Shown: positions 1-10,332 of the stretch, one piece after another
Layout: each line of letters begins with the position of its first letter
Position numbering within the stretch: position 1 is the first letter of the stretch
Assembly: GCA_019192485.1 (NCBI GenBank)
Contig: JAHCMJ010000002.1
Location: forward strand, 1-42,789
DNA length: 42,789 nt
Origin: Cyclobacteriaceae bacterium HetDA_MAG_MS6
Lineage (GTDB): Bacteria; Bacteroidota; Bacteroidia; Cytophagales; Cyclobacteriaceae
Direction: 5' to 3'
Position numbers and translations under genes: made by a program
Notes under the pieces: generated by a model
Databases searched by the model: none
Told to the model about the DNA's origin: nothing
What the model saw: the letters and a program-made list of their open reading frames with translations, nothing else

Positions 1-1
1 T

Positions 2-1345
2 TATGTCGGTGAGATTAGCAAACGGCAACTGCAAAGTGATGAGGAAAAGTATTATCGCCAAGGAGATATTGTGGGGATCAGTGGGATTGAGCAGCGCTAT
101 GAGAAGTTTTTGAGAGGAAAAAGAGGGGTGTCCTATAAGATTGTAAATGTGCGTGGTTCGGTTCAGGGCCAATTTCGAGATGGAGCATTTGATAGTATTC
201 CCGTTCCAGGTGACCAACTCCAACTTACCATTGACCTGCCGCTGCAACAATATGCAGAGCGATTGATGGAAGGAAAAATAGGTAGTGTAGTTGCTTTGGA
301 CCCGAGAACAGGAGAAATTTTGGCTTTCGTCTCGGCTCCGTCTTATGACCCCAACCTATTTTCGGGTCGACTGTTTTCTGAGAATTATGGTGATATCCAA
401 AAGGACAGTCTAAAACCACTTTTCAACAGACCTCTTCAGGCCATGTACCCTCCTGGTTCCATGTTCAAACCGGTTCAAGCACTTATTGCTATGCAAGAAA
501 AGAGATTGTCTGCTAAAGAGGAAATTTTCTGTGATGGTTCCCTTATCGGCGATCTGGCGCCTCCGGGTAAATATGATGTGGTCAAAGCTATTACCTGGTC
601 ATCCAACAACTACTTTGTGAAAATATTTAGAAGAGTGATCCAACAGGGTGAAAATCCAAGTCCGTTTATCGATTCGCGGATTGGCATGGAGAAATGGGTC
701 AACTATCTGGAGAACTTCGGTCTTGGGAGTCCGCTGGGTATAGACCTGGCCAATGAAAAAGGCGGACTGATACCGGGTATCTCTGTTTACGATAAGATAT
801 ATGGCCGCAACCGATGGAAATTCTCCAATATCTATTCGTTGAGTATTGGTCAAGGCGAGATTCTTGTGACGCCTTTACAAATGGCCAACCTGGGAGCTAT
901 TTTTGCGAATAAGGGGTATTATTTTACCCCTCACCTAGTCAAATCTATTGGGGACAGCTTATTGGCCTATTCTCAGCAAGATGTAGGTATCGAATCACAT
1001 CATTACGAACCGGTGATCAACGGACTAGAGCAGGTGGTCATCGCAGGATCAGCGAGAAGGGCATACATCCCTGATTTGCAGATCTGTGGCAAAACAAGCA
1101 CAGTGCAAAATCCTCACGGTGAGGATCACTCAGGATTTATGGGATTTGCCCCTTTGGAAGATCCTCAAATAGCAGTTGCCGTGTATGTCGAAAATGCTGG
1201 TTGGGGAGGTCGGGCTGCGGCATCAACAGCAAGTCTGCTGATCGAAAAGTACGTCAGAGGTCATATTACCCGGTCGTGGATAGAAAACTATGTGTTGAAA
1301 GGAGATTTCGCCGATGAGAAACGAACAGCTGTCGAGTCGAATTGA
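2..1345 (+). CDS. mrdA: Penicillin-binding protein 2 (peptidoglycan transpeptidase), 5'-truncated by window edge
   Basis: Frame is open to the window start (YVGEISKRQLQSDEEKYYRQGDIVGISGIEQRYE...). PBP2 motifs include GSMFKP (SxxK), SSN and KTSTVQ; rodA follows directly. The track's 71 start is an internal GTG. Confidence 0.93.
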   Translation, partial: YVGEISKRQLQSDEEKYYRQGDIVGISGIEQRYEKFLRGKRGVSYKIVNVRGSVQGQFRDGAFDSIPVPGDQLQLTIDLPLQQYAERLMEGKIGSVVALDPRTGEILAFVSAPSYDPNLFSGRLFSENYGDIQKDSLKPLFNRPLQAMYPPGSMFKPVQALIAMQEKRLSAKEEIFCDGSLIGDLAPPGKYDVVKAITWSSNNYFVKIFRRVIQQGENPSPFIDSRIGMEKWVNYLENFGLGSPLGIDLANEKGGLIPGISVYDKIYGRNRWKFSNIYSLSIGQGEILVTPLQMANLGAIFANKGYYFTPHLVKSIGDSLLAYSQQDVGIESHHYEPVINGLEQVVIAGSARRAYIPDLQICGKTSTVQNPHGEDHSGFMGFAPLEDPQIAVAVYVENAGWGGRAAASTASLLIEKYVRGHITRSWIENYVLKGDFADEKRTAVESN

Positions 1346-2579
1346 TTGGTTCACCATATTGCTCTATTTATTTATGGTTTTTGGTGGGTGGCTAAGTATC
1401 TATGCTGCTGATTATGATCCAGATACATCGGCAAGTATTTTTCAGCTGAGCCAAAACTCCGGGAAACAGCTTTTGTGGATTGGCACTTCCGGCATTCTAG
1501 CCCTCATTGTAATATCCCTGGATTCGAAATTCTTCCCATCCTTTGCCTACGTCATCTACGGTTTTTTTATCATTCTATTGATAGGAGTTCTGTTTTTTGG
1601 GAAAGAAATTGCCGGGTCTAAATCGTGGTTTGCCATCGGGAGCTTCAGATTACAGCCTTCAGAATTTGCAAAGTTTGCAACCGTTTTGGCAATGGCAAGA
1701 CTTTTTGAAACGAGTCTGAAACTCACTCACTTGCGTGATCTATTAAAAGCCGTTGCTGTCTTTGCTGTACCGGCAGGACTCATCATACTGCAGGGAGACA
1801 TGGGATCAGCATTGGTATATGTAAGCTTGGTCTTAGTCCTGTTTCGCGAAGGAATGTCACCTATCCTCATGGTTTCGGCGATTGTCATCGGGCTACTCTT
1901 TATCATGACATTACTAGTCAATCAGACCGTTCTGATAGTTGGGATTGTAGTGATCGGACTGGTCCTTATTGGATTGATAGCACGATCCATCACCAAGGGT
2001 GCCATAGTCGCTGCAGGAGTGATACTTGCCTTAGGTATAGTCAAAAGTGTAGATTTTGTGATGACTGATGTCCTAAAACCTCATCAACAAAAGCGGATAC
2101 TATTCCTGGTAAATCCAAATATCGATCCGTTAGGGATCGGATGGAATGTAACTCAATCTAAAATTGCCATAGGCTCTGGAGGACTTACTGGCAAAGGATT
2201 CCTAAACGGCACTCAAACAAAATTTGACTTTGTACCTGAGCAATCCACTGACTTTATTTTCTGTACTATTGGCGAGGAGCATGGCTGGTTGGGAAGTCTA
2301 GTTCTATTGGTGGCTTTCGCGGTCTTCTTATTACGCATATTAACAATTGCCGAAAGACAAAAATCAACCTTTGCGCGAGTTTACGGCTATGGTGTGGCTT
2401 CGATTTTCTTCTTTCACATTGGTGTAAATATTGCCATGACCATTGGTTTATTCCCGGTAATTGGAATCCCTCTTCCTTTTTTTAGCTATGGAGGGTCCAG
2501 TCTTTGGGCGTTCACCATTTTACTTTTCATCCTATTAAAACTTGACGCTCACAGGATGCAGATTTTAGTTCGTAGGTAG
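1314..2579 (+). CDS. rodA: Rod shape-determining protein RodA (SEDS glycosyltransferase)
   Basis: 421 aa polytopic SEDS protein with GKEIAGSKSWFAIGSFRLQPSEFAK and IGIPLPFFSYGGSSLW; overlaps the PBP2 gene end. Confidence 0.95.
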   Translation: MRNEQLSSRIDWFTILLYLFMVFGGWLSIYAADYDPDTSASIFQLSQNSGKQLLWIGTSGILALIVISLDSKFFPSFAYVIYGFFIILLIGVLFFGKEIAGSKSWFAIGSFRLQPSEFAKFATVLAMARLFETSLKLTHLRDLLKAVAVFAVPAGLIILQGDMGSALVYVSLVLVLFREGMSPILMVSAIVIGLLFIMTLLVNQTVLIVGIVVIGLVLIGLIARSITKGAIVAAGVILALGIVKSVDFVMTDVLKPHQQKRILFLVNPNIDPLGIGWNVTQSKIAIGSGGLTGKGFLNGTQTKFDFVPEQSTDFIFCTIGEEHGWLGSLVLLVAFAVFLLRILTIAERQKSTFARVYGYGVASIFFFHIGVNIAMTIGLFPVIGIPLPFFSYGGSSLWAFTILLFILLKLDAHRMQILVRR

Positions 2580-2582
2580 AGC

Positions 2583-3719
2583 TTATCGAAATTTTCTAAA
2601 GATCACTTTGAGCAGTTCCTTAACTTCATCAGAATTCATATCCCAATCTCGATCTTTGGCATAGCTTTGCACCAGGAATTCAACGGCATCATCAAATGTA
2701 TCAAGCTGCTCCACATGATGAATAGCTTGCTGGAAGTCATCATTGCTGCCATCAAAAAGCTCTTGAGCAAACATATAACGATGATTAATGGAAATAGCTT
2801 CCATGATACTATTGACTTTTTGATTTTCCAGGTGGTCACCTATGGTCTCTACTTTCGCCTGAAACTCTTCGTTGACCGTTCTTGTCTCATCTTCAAAATG
2901 AGCATTCACTGATTCCTCTGTGAGTTCCTCATCAACTTCAGGTTCCTCCTCCTCTTCATTTATAGATTCCTCCGCCTGCTGCATGGTGGTGACTACATGC
3001 TCCGGCTCAAGGGACTCTTCGTCTATTTCCAAATCATCTTCTAAAGTCAAATCATCTACTTGTGAATCATCTATGGACGCCGGTTCATTGATAACATTTT
3101 TATCTTTTTCGAAAAAATCCTCAGCCGCTACAGGGGATACACTCGAAAGTTGATTGGAAAGATCATGAATAACATTTTGGAGATCGAGCTGATCAAAATA
3201 CATTGCTCCTTTGTCCAAGACATCAGATGTGCTACTTCCAATGACTTGTTGAAAAAAATCCTGAAAGTCTTCCTTCATGACTTTGAGGTACTTCAGAAAG
3301 TGCTTGGCTGTTTTGTCCGTAAAAACTGTTCCAGCTCTAGGTTCAAGTTCGACCTGTAGGTACTGAACAGGATCCAGATGGATAAGGATAGTCTCATGAG
3401 TAGCTCGATCAAGCAACGGCTTCAAAGCCTCTGACCCAACCTGAATATGTTGAGACAGCACATTCATAAACTGCACCATAGCTTTACGCACCTCTGTAGC
3501 CTTATAATTAAAATATGGACTATCAAGCTGCTTGATCTCCGCTTGCCAGTTACTAAACAACTGCTTTAGCACAAAGAAATTGATCTGCTTAACAGGAGTC
3601 AGATTGATGAGTTCCTTTCCTGAGAGAGTCTCCCCTTCATTGAAGGAAGTTGCTATAATTTTGTCGACGAACGAATTTTTGTATTGTGCTAAAAACGCCT
3701 CATCAAGTTTCCTACTCAT
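2583..3719 (-). CDS. Hypothetical acidic cytoplasmic protein with a Glu-rich central linker
   Basis: 378 aa ORF, no signal peptide, central E/D-rich stretch (EESINEEEEEPEVDEELTEES); no family recognised. Confidence 0.75.
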   Translation of the reverse strand: MSRKLDEAFLAQYKNSFVDKIIATSFNEGETLSGKELINLTPVKQINFFVLKQLFSNWQAEIKQLDSPYFNYKATEVRKAMVQFMNVLSQHIQVGSEALKPLLDRATHETILIHLDPVQYLQVELEPRAGTVFTDKTAKHFLKYLKVMKEDFQDFFQQVIGSSTSDVLDKGAMYFDQLDLQNVIHDLSNQLSSVSPVAAEDFFEKDKNVINEPASIDDSQVDDLTLEDDLEIDEESLEPEHVVTTMQQAEESINEEEEEPEVDEELTEESVNAHFEDETRTVNEEFQAKVETIGDHLENQKVNSIMEAISINHRYMFAQELFDGSNDDFQQAIHHVEQLDTFDDAVEFLVQSYAKDRDWDMNSDEVKELLKVIFRKFR

Positions 3720-3736
3720 TCTTATCTATTTAGGAA

Positions 3737-4057
3737 ATGGCTCAGATTGTTATTGAAAACCTCGAAAGTAAATCTATCCATTGCAAGGATAAAACGAAAA
3801 AGCTACTCGATATTTTACTGGCGGAAATAGACTGGATGCATGCCTGCGGAGCGAAAGGCAGATGCACTACTTGCAAGGCGATCGTGGTAGAGGGTATGGA
3901 ATCACTGACAGAAATCACTGAGTCGGAGCAAAGATTTCGTAAATTGCTACGTCTCAAAGCAAATGAAAGATTGAGTTGCCAGGTCGATGTGAAAGGTGAT
4001 GTGAAAATCAGAGTGGCTCATGAGAACAAGCTACCACATATTAATTATTCTGATTAA
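3737..4057 (+). CDS. 2Fe-2S ferredoxin
   Basis: 106 aa with CGAKGRCTTCK and a distal Cys (LSCQVDV), typical of the 2Fe-2S fold. Confidence 0.9.
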   Translation: MAQIVIENLESKSIHCKDKTKKLLDILLAEIDWMHACGAKGRCTTCKAIVVEGMESLTEITESEQRFRKLLRLKANERLSCQVDVKGDVKIRVAHENKLPHINYSD

Positions 4058-4642
4058 ATGTTCGTAGAGCCATCTGGTAGAAATACAGGGAATCAAAAAG
4101 GCAGTGGCTGGATCGAAGTGGTATGCGGATCTATGTTTTCTGGAAAGACCGAAGAACTGATCAGAAGGCTAAATCGAGCTACAATCGCCGGGCAAAAAGT
4201 TGAAATCTTTAAACCAATCATTGACACACGCTACTCAAAAGAGAAAATTGTCTCTCACAATGATACCACTATACATTCAACACCTGTACATTTCTCTGGT
4301 GATATATTGCTCAATTGTGAGCAGTGTGATGTAATAGGTATTGATGAGGCACAATTCTTTGATGAAGGCATCGTAGATGTCGTCAATAAACTTGCAAATA
4401 TGGGGAAGAGAGTCATTGTTGCAGGTCTAGATATGGATTTTATGGGTCGTCCTTTCACCCCGATGGATCAGCTTATGTCCATCGCCGAATTTATTACCAA
4501 AGTGCATGCCATATGCATGAATTGCGGAAATATTGCGTCCTATTCACATCGACGTACTAAATCCTCGAAGAAAGTAGTTTTAGGAGAAACGGATATCTAT
4601 GAGGCACTATGCCGGAAGTGTTTTTATGAGAAAATGGCTTAA
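4058..4642 (+). CDS. tdk: Thymidine kinase
   Basis: [18 protein letters not shown] Walker [10 protein letters not shown], and Zn-binding CxxC pairs (CMNCGN, CRKC). Confidence 0.95.
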   Translation: MFVEPSGRNTGNQKGSGWIEVVCGSMFSGKTEELIRRLNRATIAGQKVEIFKPIIDTRYSKEKIVSHNDTTIHSTPVHFSGDILLNCEQCDVIGIDEAQFFDEGIVDVVNKLANMGKRVIVAGLDMDFMGRPFTPMDQLMSIAEFITKVHAICMNCGNIASYSHRRTKSSKKVVLGETDIYEALCRKCFYEKMA

Positions 4643-6788
4643 TCTTCTATCTGGCTCATTCCTATTCTTGACCTTGGTAAGTCATGGTCAGAACATTCCT
4701 ATTGGTGAGTGGCGGACACATTTCAGCTATCAAACTACCAGGCTCATTGCCTTGAGCAATAGTGGTCTATTCTGTGCCTCAGAAAATGGTCTTTTCTTCA
4801 TAGATGATCAGTCAAGCCATATATCGACCTTGACGAAACTGGACGGACTTTCCGAAGTTGGCATTACAGCTATGGTTTTTGACCCTAGTCGAGAGTCACT
4901 CATCATTGGCTATGGATCAGGGACAATAGATATTCTATCTCCAACTCAGGTGATCAGCATCAATACTTTGAAGGAAGCTGATTTCGGTACTGAAAAAACC
5001 ATACAACAACTAGTTGTCAAGAGTGACTTAGCTTATGCCGCAACAGCATTTGGTGTGGCAGTCATTGATCTCAATAACCAGGAAGCCCGTGAAGTTTTCC
5101 GAGAGATTGGCCCGTTTGGTAGCACTCTATCCGTAAAGGAAATTGAACTGGTCGGAGACAGTATCTTTATCATTTCAAATAATGGAATACAATTAGGAAA
5201 TGTAAATGACAATTTGCTGGATTTCAACAACTGGCAAGTCGTCCCTGGCACCAATATCTTGAATCTCCGTTCTCTTGCTTCCCATGAAGGAAAACTCTAT
5301 ACCATCAGCAATGACTTCGAAATATTGGAGTACGAAAACGGGCTACTTAGCAGTTTTCAAATGCTCCCAACAAGCCTCAATACGCTTTCATCGGGTAGCG
5401 AGCTACTGGCTATATCAGACCGTCAATTGTATCAGGTGAGTAGCTCTGGGTTTCAGGAAGTGTCAGTCGAATTCCTGAAGTCAGGAGAGTCTGTTAGACA
5501 GGTTGGAGATGTTTTCTGGATTGCCGATAGCAGGAATGGGCTCATCCGAAAACAAGGATCGTTACAGCAATGCATCCTGCCAAACGGACCAGCTACTGAC
5601 GATATCAGCCATATCCAGTTCCTGGAAGGTGAGATTTTCACCTTCTTTGGCCCAAAACCTACTGATTTTACCGGAGCAGTAGATTCACTGGGCTACTCTA
5701 GTTTTAGCAATGGTACTTGGAACTACACAGAGATTGATGGCTTCTACAATATTTCCGCCACTGCTAAACTGGGCAACCAGCGGTTTTTCACTTCTACAGG
5801 TATGGGCATCTGGGAGGTTGGTGCCGGTTTGATCGATCCTCTTGTTGCTGATCCTGACCCAAAAGTATTTAGTGATATCATCAGTACAGGAGAAAGGCTT
5901 TTTGCCAGCAGATTTGATAGCGACCTGCCTATTTATCAGATGAGCAATGGTGAATGGGACTCTTTCGGGACAACTCTTATTGGCACCAGATTTCCAGTAG
6001 ATATTGAGATATCCCAAGGTGGGGTGCTCTGGATCACGCAAGTAGCTAGTAATGGCGGTGGCGCAATAGCGTACGAACCACAACAGGACGACTTCAATTT
6101 CATCTCCACTACAGATGAGCTACCATCCAATTCTATAAATGACTTGGTTATTGATTTAAATGATGAAGCATGGATCGCCACAAATAGTGGTGTCGGATAC
6201 TATCCCGATGCTACTTTTGCTTTTGAGAATTTCGTCGTCATTGTACCCATCTTTGATGATAACTTCTTATTCCGAGACGAGGATGTGACGGCCCTAGCCA
6301 TGGACGGAGGCAACAGGAGGTGGATTGGGACAAATATAGGTCTCTGGGTGTTTGATGAGAGTATTTCCACACTTGTACATCATTTTACAGCGGATAATAG
6401 TCCTTTGCCCTCTGACATTATTCTAGAACTAGCTTACGATCAGACTAATGGAGAAGTTTTTGTGGTCACGGATAAGGGTGTAGCCTCTTATCGAAGTAGC
6501 TCATCTCAACCTATCGATAGCCATGAAAATGTTACGGTATTCCCTAATCCTGTTAGACCCGACTTTCATGGAAAAGTGGGTATTACCGGTGTTGCGACCA
6601 ATGCAACCATTAAGATCACAGATATCAACGGGGTGCTTGTGGACAAAGTAGAGGCAAATGGAAGTACGGCATCATGGAACTTACGGGACTACACGGGCGG
6701 CAAGGTGCGTTCAGGAGTTTATCTGCTTTTCAGTACGACCTCCGACGGAGAGGAGACTTTTGTGGGAAAGGTAGCCGTAGTGAGATGA
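4626..6788 (+). CDS. porZ: PorZ-like T9SS-associated beta-propeller protein with C-terminal sorting domain
   Basis: Signal peptide ([22 protein letters not shown]), propeller repeats, C-terminal T9SS-type domain ([16 protein letters not shown]...[24 protein letters not shown]). Immediately upstream of recO. Start moved from 4599 to 4626 to fit the signal peptide. Confidence 0.75.
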   Translation: MRKWLNLLSGSFLFLTLVSHGQNIPIGEWRTHFSYQTTRLIALSNSGLFCASENGLFFIDDQSSHISTLTKLDGLSEVGITAMVFDPSRESLIIGYGSGTIDILSPTQVISINTLKEADFGTEKTIQQLVVKSDLAYAATAFGVAVIDLNNQEAREVFREIGPFGSTLSVKEIELVGDSIFIISNNGIQLGNVNDNLLDFNNWQVVPGTNILNLRSLASHEGKLYTISNDFEILEYENGLLSSFQMLPTSLNTLSSGSELLAISDRQLYQVSSSGFQEVSVEFLKSGESVRQVGDVFWIADSRNGLIRKQGSLQQCILPNGPATDDISHIQFLEGEIFTFFGPKPTDFTGAVDSLGYSSFSNGTWNYTEIDGFYNISATAKLGNQRFFTSTGMGIWEVGAGLIDPLVADPDPKVFSDIISTGERLFASRFDSDLPIYQMSNGEWDSFGTTLIGTRFPVDIEISQGGVLWITQVASNGGGAIAYEPQQDDFNFISTTDELPSNSINDLVIDLNDEAWIATNSGVGYYPDATFAFENFVVIVPIFDDNFLFRDEDVTALAMDGGNRRWIGTNIGLWVFDESISTLVHHFTADNSPLPSDIILELAYDQTNGEVFVVTDKGVASYRSSSSQPIDSHENVTVFPNPVRPDFHGKVGITGVATNATIKITDINGVLVDKVEANGSTASWNLRDYTGGKVRSGVYLLFSTTSDGEETFVGKVAVVR

Positions 6789-7465
6789 TTGTCAAAACCA
6801 GAGGTATTGTACTCAATTATATCAAGTTCAAAGACACTTCGATTATTGCTAGGGTACTTACCGAAGACTATGGCCTGCAGTCATTCATTGTACAGGGTAT
6901 CCGAAGTGCAAAAAGCAGAAAGAGTATTGGTCATTTCCAAGCCTTCAGCTTACTTGAGTTGGTAGCTTATTGGAATCCCAACAAGGATTTACATCGTTTG
7001 TCTGATTTCAAATCCGGAGCCACTACTCATACTTTACACCTGGATGTCAAAAAGAATACGATTATTCTATTTCTATCGGAGTTCCTCTCAAAAGTGCTGA
7101 GTATAGAGCAAGAGGAAAATAAGCCGCTGTTCAATTGGTTGTGGTCTTCAATTATCCAATTTGATTTGCTCTCATCGCACTATGAAAACTTTCACATCTA
7201 CCTATTGTTAAAAATCACGCCTTTTCTTGGGTTTGGCATCAAAACAGGAGAAGACCTATACGCTTCTATGGAAAAACTTCATTTGGAAGATACCGAGCTT
7301 TCGACATTCTTTTCGGACCTAGTTATGAGGGATCATACAACCATCAATGCTTCTGGTAGTTTAAGAACGGAAGCCATCAAAATTTTGATCGATTATTATC
7401 ATGCGCATCTGGACCATCTAGGGTCAATTAAGTCTCTCACAGTCCTTCAGCAAGTTTTCACCTAA
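6785..7465 (+). CDS. recO: DNA repair protein RecO
   Basis: [47 protein letters not shown] is a RecO N-terminal OB fold. ATG overlaps the porZ stop (ATGA), so the true start is 6785, not 6674. Confidence 0.92.
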   Translation: MIVKTRGIVLNYIKFKDTSIIARVLTEDYGLQSFIVQGIRSAKSRKSIGHFQAFSLLELVAYWNPNKDLHRLSDFKSGATTHTLHLDVKKNTIILFLSEFLSKVLSIEQEENKPLFNWLWSSIIQFDLLSSHYENFHIYLLLKITPFLGFGIKTGEDLYASMEKLHLEDTELSTFFSDLVMRDHTTINASGSLRTEAIKILIDYYHAHLDHLGSIKSLTVLQQVFT

Positions 7466-7549
7466 GCTTAAATGATTAATCTCAACATCGATCTCCCCTA
7501 CAATTTTGGGGTGAATGTTTTAACTTTATCCAAGCTCATCAAGATCTAA

Positions 7550-8512
7550 ATGGAAGAAAAACTCTTTGACGAAATCCCCTCACTCGATCTGGCTGATTTC
7601 AGAAGTAGCGATCCCAGCAGAAAAAAACAGTTTGTAAAGGCCTTGGGAGAGGCGTACAACTCAATAGGTTTCGTAGCGATTAAAAATCATGGTTTAACTG
7701 ATGAGCTCACCCACAACCTATACAAGGTAGTGCACGCATTCTTCCAATTGCCCGAGGAAGTTAAAAAAAAGTATGAAAAACCGGAGCTATTCGGTCAACG
7801 CGGATATATCAGCAAAGGAAAGGAAAAGGCTAAAGGAAGAAGTGTAGGTGACCTGAAAGAGTTCTATCATGTGGGCCAACCTACAAACAACAAATTAGAT
7901 GACTATCCAGAAAACATCTGGCCCGAAGAGGTTCCTGAATTTGAGAAATACACGAGTCAGGCCTATGATATTTTACAGAAAACTGGTCTGGAAATGCTCA
8001 GAGCGATGGCGATCTACCTGGAATTGGACGAATTATATTTTGACAACAAAGCCAGTCAAGGCAACAGTATTCTCCGACCAATCCATTATTTCCCTATTGC
8101 TGACCCGGATAGCGTCCCCACGGATGCGGTACGAGCTGCAGAGCACGGCGATATCAATCTCATCACACTCCTCATGGGAGCCAGTGCCGACGGATTACAG
8201 GTATTGAGGCGTGATGGGAAGTGGATTCCTATCACAGCGCTACCGGACCAGATTGTGGTCAATGTAGGAGATATGCTTGATCGGCTGACGAATCACAAGC
8301 TGAAGTCTACAATACACAGGGTGGTCAATCCTCCAAAAGCATTGATGGGTACTTCAAGGTTTTCTATTCCATTTTTTATGCATCCAATATCTGAAATGGA
8401 TCTCACATGTCTGGATAATTGTGTGGATGACGATCACCCCAAAAGATACGAAGACATAACAGCTGGGGAGTATTTGGATGAAAGATTAAGAGAAATCGGC
8501 CTCAAAGCCTAA
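7550..8512 (+). CDS. 2OG-Fe(II) oxygenase, isopenicillin N synthase-like family
   Basis: DIOX_N region (IPSLDLADF...FVAIKNHG), HxD...H iron triad (HGDINLIT ... HRV), RxS (RFSIPFF). Confidence 0.9.
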   Translation: MEEKLFDEIPSLDLADFRSSDPSRKKQFVKALGEAYNSIGFVAIKNHGLTDELTHNLYKVVHAFFQLPEEVKKKYEKPELFGQRGYISKGKEKAKGRSVGDLKEFYHVGQPTNNKLDDYPENIWPEEVPEFEKYTSQAYDILQKTGLEMLRAMAIYLELDELYFDNKASQGNSILRPIHYFPIADPDSVPTDAVRAAEHGDINLITLLMGASADGLQVLRRDGKWIPITALPDQIVVNVGDMLDRLTNHKLKSTIHRVVNPPKALMGTSRFSIPFFMHPISEMDLTCLDNCVDDDHPKRYEDITAGEYLDERLREIGLKA

Positions 8513-9693
8513 TGACTTTTAAACGCGTTCGCTACATTATATTTCTTAGGGATGTTCTCATCCTTTCAGTCACTGCTTTTGGTGGTCCTCAAGCCCACTT
8601 GGCTATGTTTTTGGATATGATGGTAAAAAAACGCGGCTACCTAAGCGAACAAGATCTGATAGAATTATATGCATTATGCCAGATACTTCCCGGTCCTACT
8701 TCCACGCAGACCATCACCTCTCTAGGCTTCAAAATCGGTGGACCAGGACTAGCGTATCTGACTTTGGTAGTATGGGCTATTCCTGCTTTTATGATCATGA
8801 CCACCTTGGCCATATTGGTTCATTACATGCAGGAAATGAATATTTCCATCGACTTTCTCCGGTTTATTCAGCCCATGGCCGTAGGCATTGTGGCCTATTC
8901 GGCTTACCGAATATCCAGTAGTGTCGTTTCATCTAAAATTGGATATTTTCTGATGATACTGGCAGCGGTGGCCGCCTATTACCTTCGATCACCTGTTGCA
9001 TTTCCTATCTTACTCTTCTGCGGAGGCGCCATCACGGCCTTCAATTATCGTAAGCAACCAGTAGAAGAGAAAACAAAGCTGAAAGTAAGGTGGACCAACT
9101 TCATCATTTGGGCACTCGTGTTCATCATTTCCGCTATTATCGGAGGTATAACGCAATACTTCCCTATCCGAATCTTCGAGAACTTTTTCAGAAGTGGCAG
9201 TCTCATTTTTGGTGGGGGACAGGTGCTGGTTCCGCTTTTGTTTACCGAATTCGTTGAGTTTAAAAAACAATTGACCTCTGAGGAGTTTATCTCTGGCTAT
9301 GCTTTTGTACAATCCATCCCAGGACCTACTTTTTCCTTTAGCTCATATGTAGGCGCTCTTATTCTTAGGGATTGGGGTATTGGCGGTCAAATCCTTGGGG
9401 GTTTCATGGCCATGGCAGGGATCTTCCTCCCCGGTACTTTTTTTATCTTTTTTGTCATCAGAGTTTGGGAGGATTTGAAGCGATACCGAATGGTCAAAGC
9501 CTCTCTGGAGGGCATAAACGCTGTCAGTTCCGGGTTGGTAATCGCCGCGACATTTTTGCTTGTAGAGCCAATCGAACCACTCTTCATCAATTACTTTCTG
9601 ATGTTAGGCACAGCTTTTTTGATGTTTTTTAGTCGTATACCTACGCCCCTGATTATTCTATCAGGACTGATCATGGGCATTCTCTTACAATAG
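8512..9693 (+). CDS. chrA: Chromate transporter, long bidomain CHR family
   Basis: Two CHR repeats (FGGPQAHLAMF...LPGPTSTQ and FGGGQVLVPLL...SIPGPTFSF); ATG overlaps the upstream TAA (TAATG). Confidence 0.9.
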   Translation: MTFKRVRYIIFLRDVLILSVTAFGGPQAHLAMFLDMMVKKRGYLSEQDLIELYALCQILPGPTSTQTITSLGFKIGGPGLAYLTLVVWAIPAFMIMTTLAILVHYMQEMNISIDFLRFIQPMAVGIVAYSAYRISSSVVSSKIGYFLMILAAVAAYYLRSPVAFPILLFCGGAITAFNYRKQPVEEKTKLKVRWTNFIIWALVFIISAIIGGITQYFPIRIFENFFRSGSLIFGGGQVLVPLLFTEFVEFKKQLTSEEFISGYAFVQSIPGPTFSFSSYVGALILRDWGIGGQILGGFMAMAGIFLPGTFFIFFVIRVWEDLKRYRMVKASLEGINAVSSGLVIAATFLLVEPIEPLFINYFLMLGTAFLMFFSRIPTPLIILSGLIMGILLQ

Positions 9694-9730
9694 CAATTGG
9701 CAATAGCTAATTTTTGCAAATGCATGCCAC

Positions 9731-9761
9731 AAAAAAAGCCTGGACAAAAATCTGACCAGGC
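9731..9761 (-). terminator. Rho-independent terminator of the minus-strand envelope cluster
   Basis: aaaaaaaGCCTGGacaaaaatctgaCCAGGC: on the minus strand a 6-bp GCCTGG/CCAGGC stem followed by T7, 26 nt past the last ompH stop. Confidence 0.8.
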
Positions 9762-9786
9762 CTCAAGTTCTTATTGTTCGTGCTTC

Positions 9787-10332
9787 TTAATTGCCAGTAG
9801 GAGCGTCAATACCGAGTTTAGCAAGAATCAGGTTGGTGACGTCGTAATCTTCACTTGCATACAGTAGAATATCCACCCCTGGAGACCCTGAACTCAATAT
9901 GTGAGAATAACCATTGGCTTCAGCAACCTCTTTGATCGCATTACCGATTTTCTCAACAGCTGGTTTCAGCAGATCATTTCTCTTCTTCAGCATAGAGCTT
10001 TCAGCATTAGTCTGAAACTCCTGCAAGCTCTCCTGCATAGTATTAATTTCTCGTTGCTTGTCAGCCTTGATCAGGTCATTGTAGCTAGCCTCATTTTGTT
10101 GATAGTCAGCCACTTTGGTTTGCAACTCCTGATACTTGGATTGCAGCTGGTTTTGAAGTTGCTTCTCGTAGGCACTGAGATCTGCTTCAATTTGTTTAGC
10201 TTCAGGCAAGAGGCTGAGAACATATTCAGCATTTGTATAGCCTATCTTGATATTCTGAGCTTTTGCTGTACTACCGATAGCGATAGCCAAACAAGCGATT
10301 AAGATTCTGGTTTTCATATTATTCAATTTCAA
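9787..10332 (-). CDS. OmpH/Skp family periplasmic chaperone
   Basis: Signal peptide plus KIGYTNAEYVLSLLPEAKQIEADL and coiled coil; adjacent to bamA. Confidence 0.92.
   Translation of the reverse strand: MKLNNMKTRILIACLAIAIGSTAKAQNIKIGYTNAEYVLSLLPEAKQIEADLSAYEKQLQNQLQSKYQELQTKVADYQQNEASYNDLIKADKQREINTMQESLQEFQTNAESSMLKKRNDLLKPAVEKIGNAIKEVAEANGYSHILSSGSPGVDILLYASEDYDVTNLILAKLGIDAPTGN

Noticed and set aside
2920-3153. Ser-rich plus-strand ORF (SSSSTSGSSSSSFIDSS)
   Set aside because: Antisense of the Glu-rich linker (GAG/GAA read as CTC/TTC and shifted); composition artefact.
5685-6083. 132 aa minus-strand ORF inside porZ
   Set aside because: Fully antisense to a well-supported CDS with no recognisable motif.
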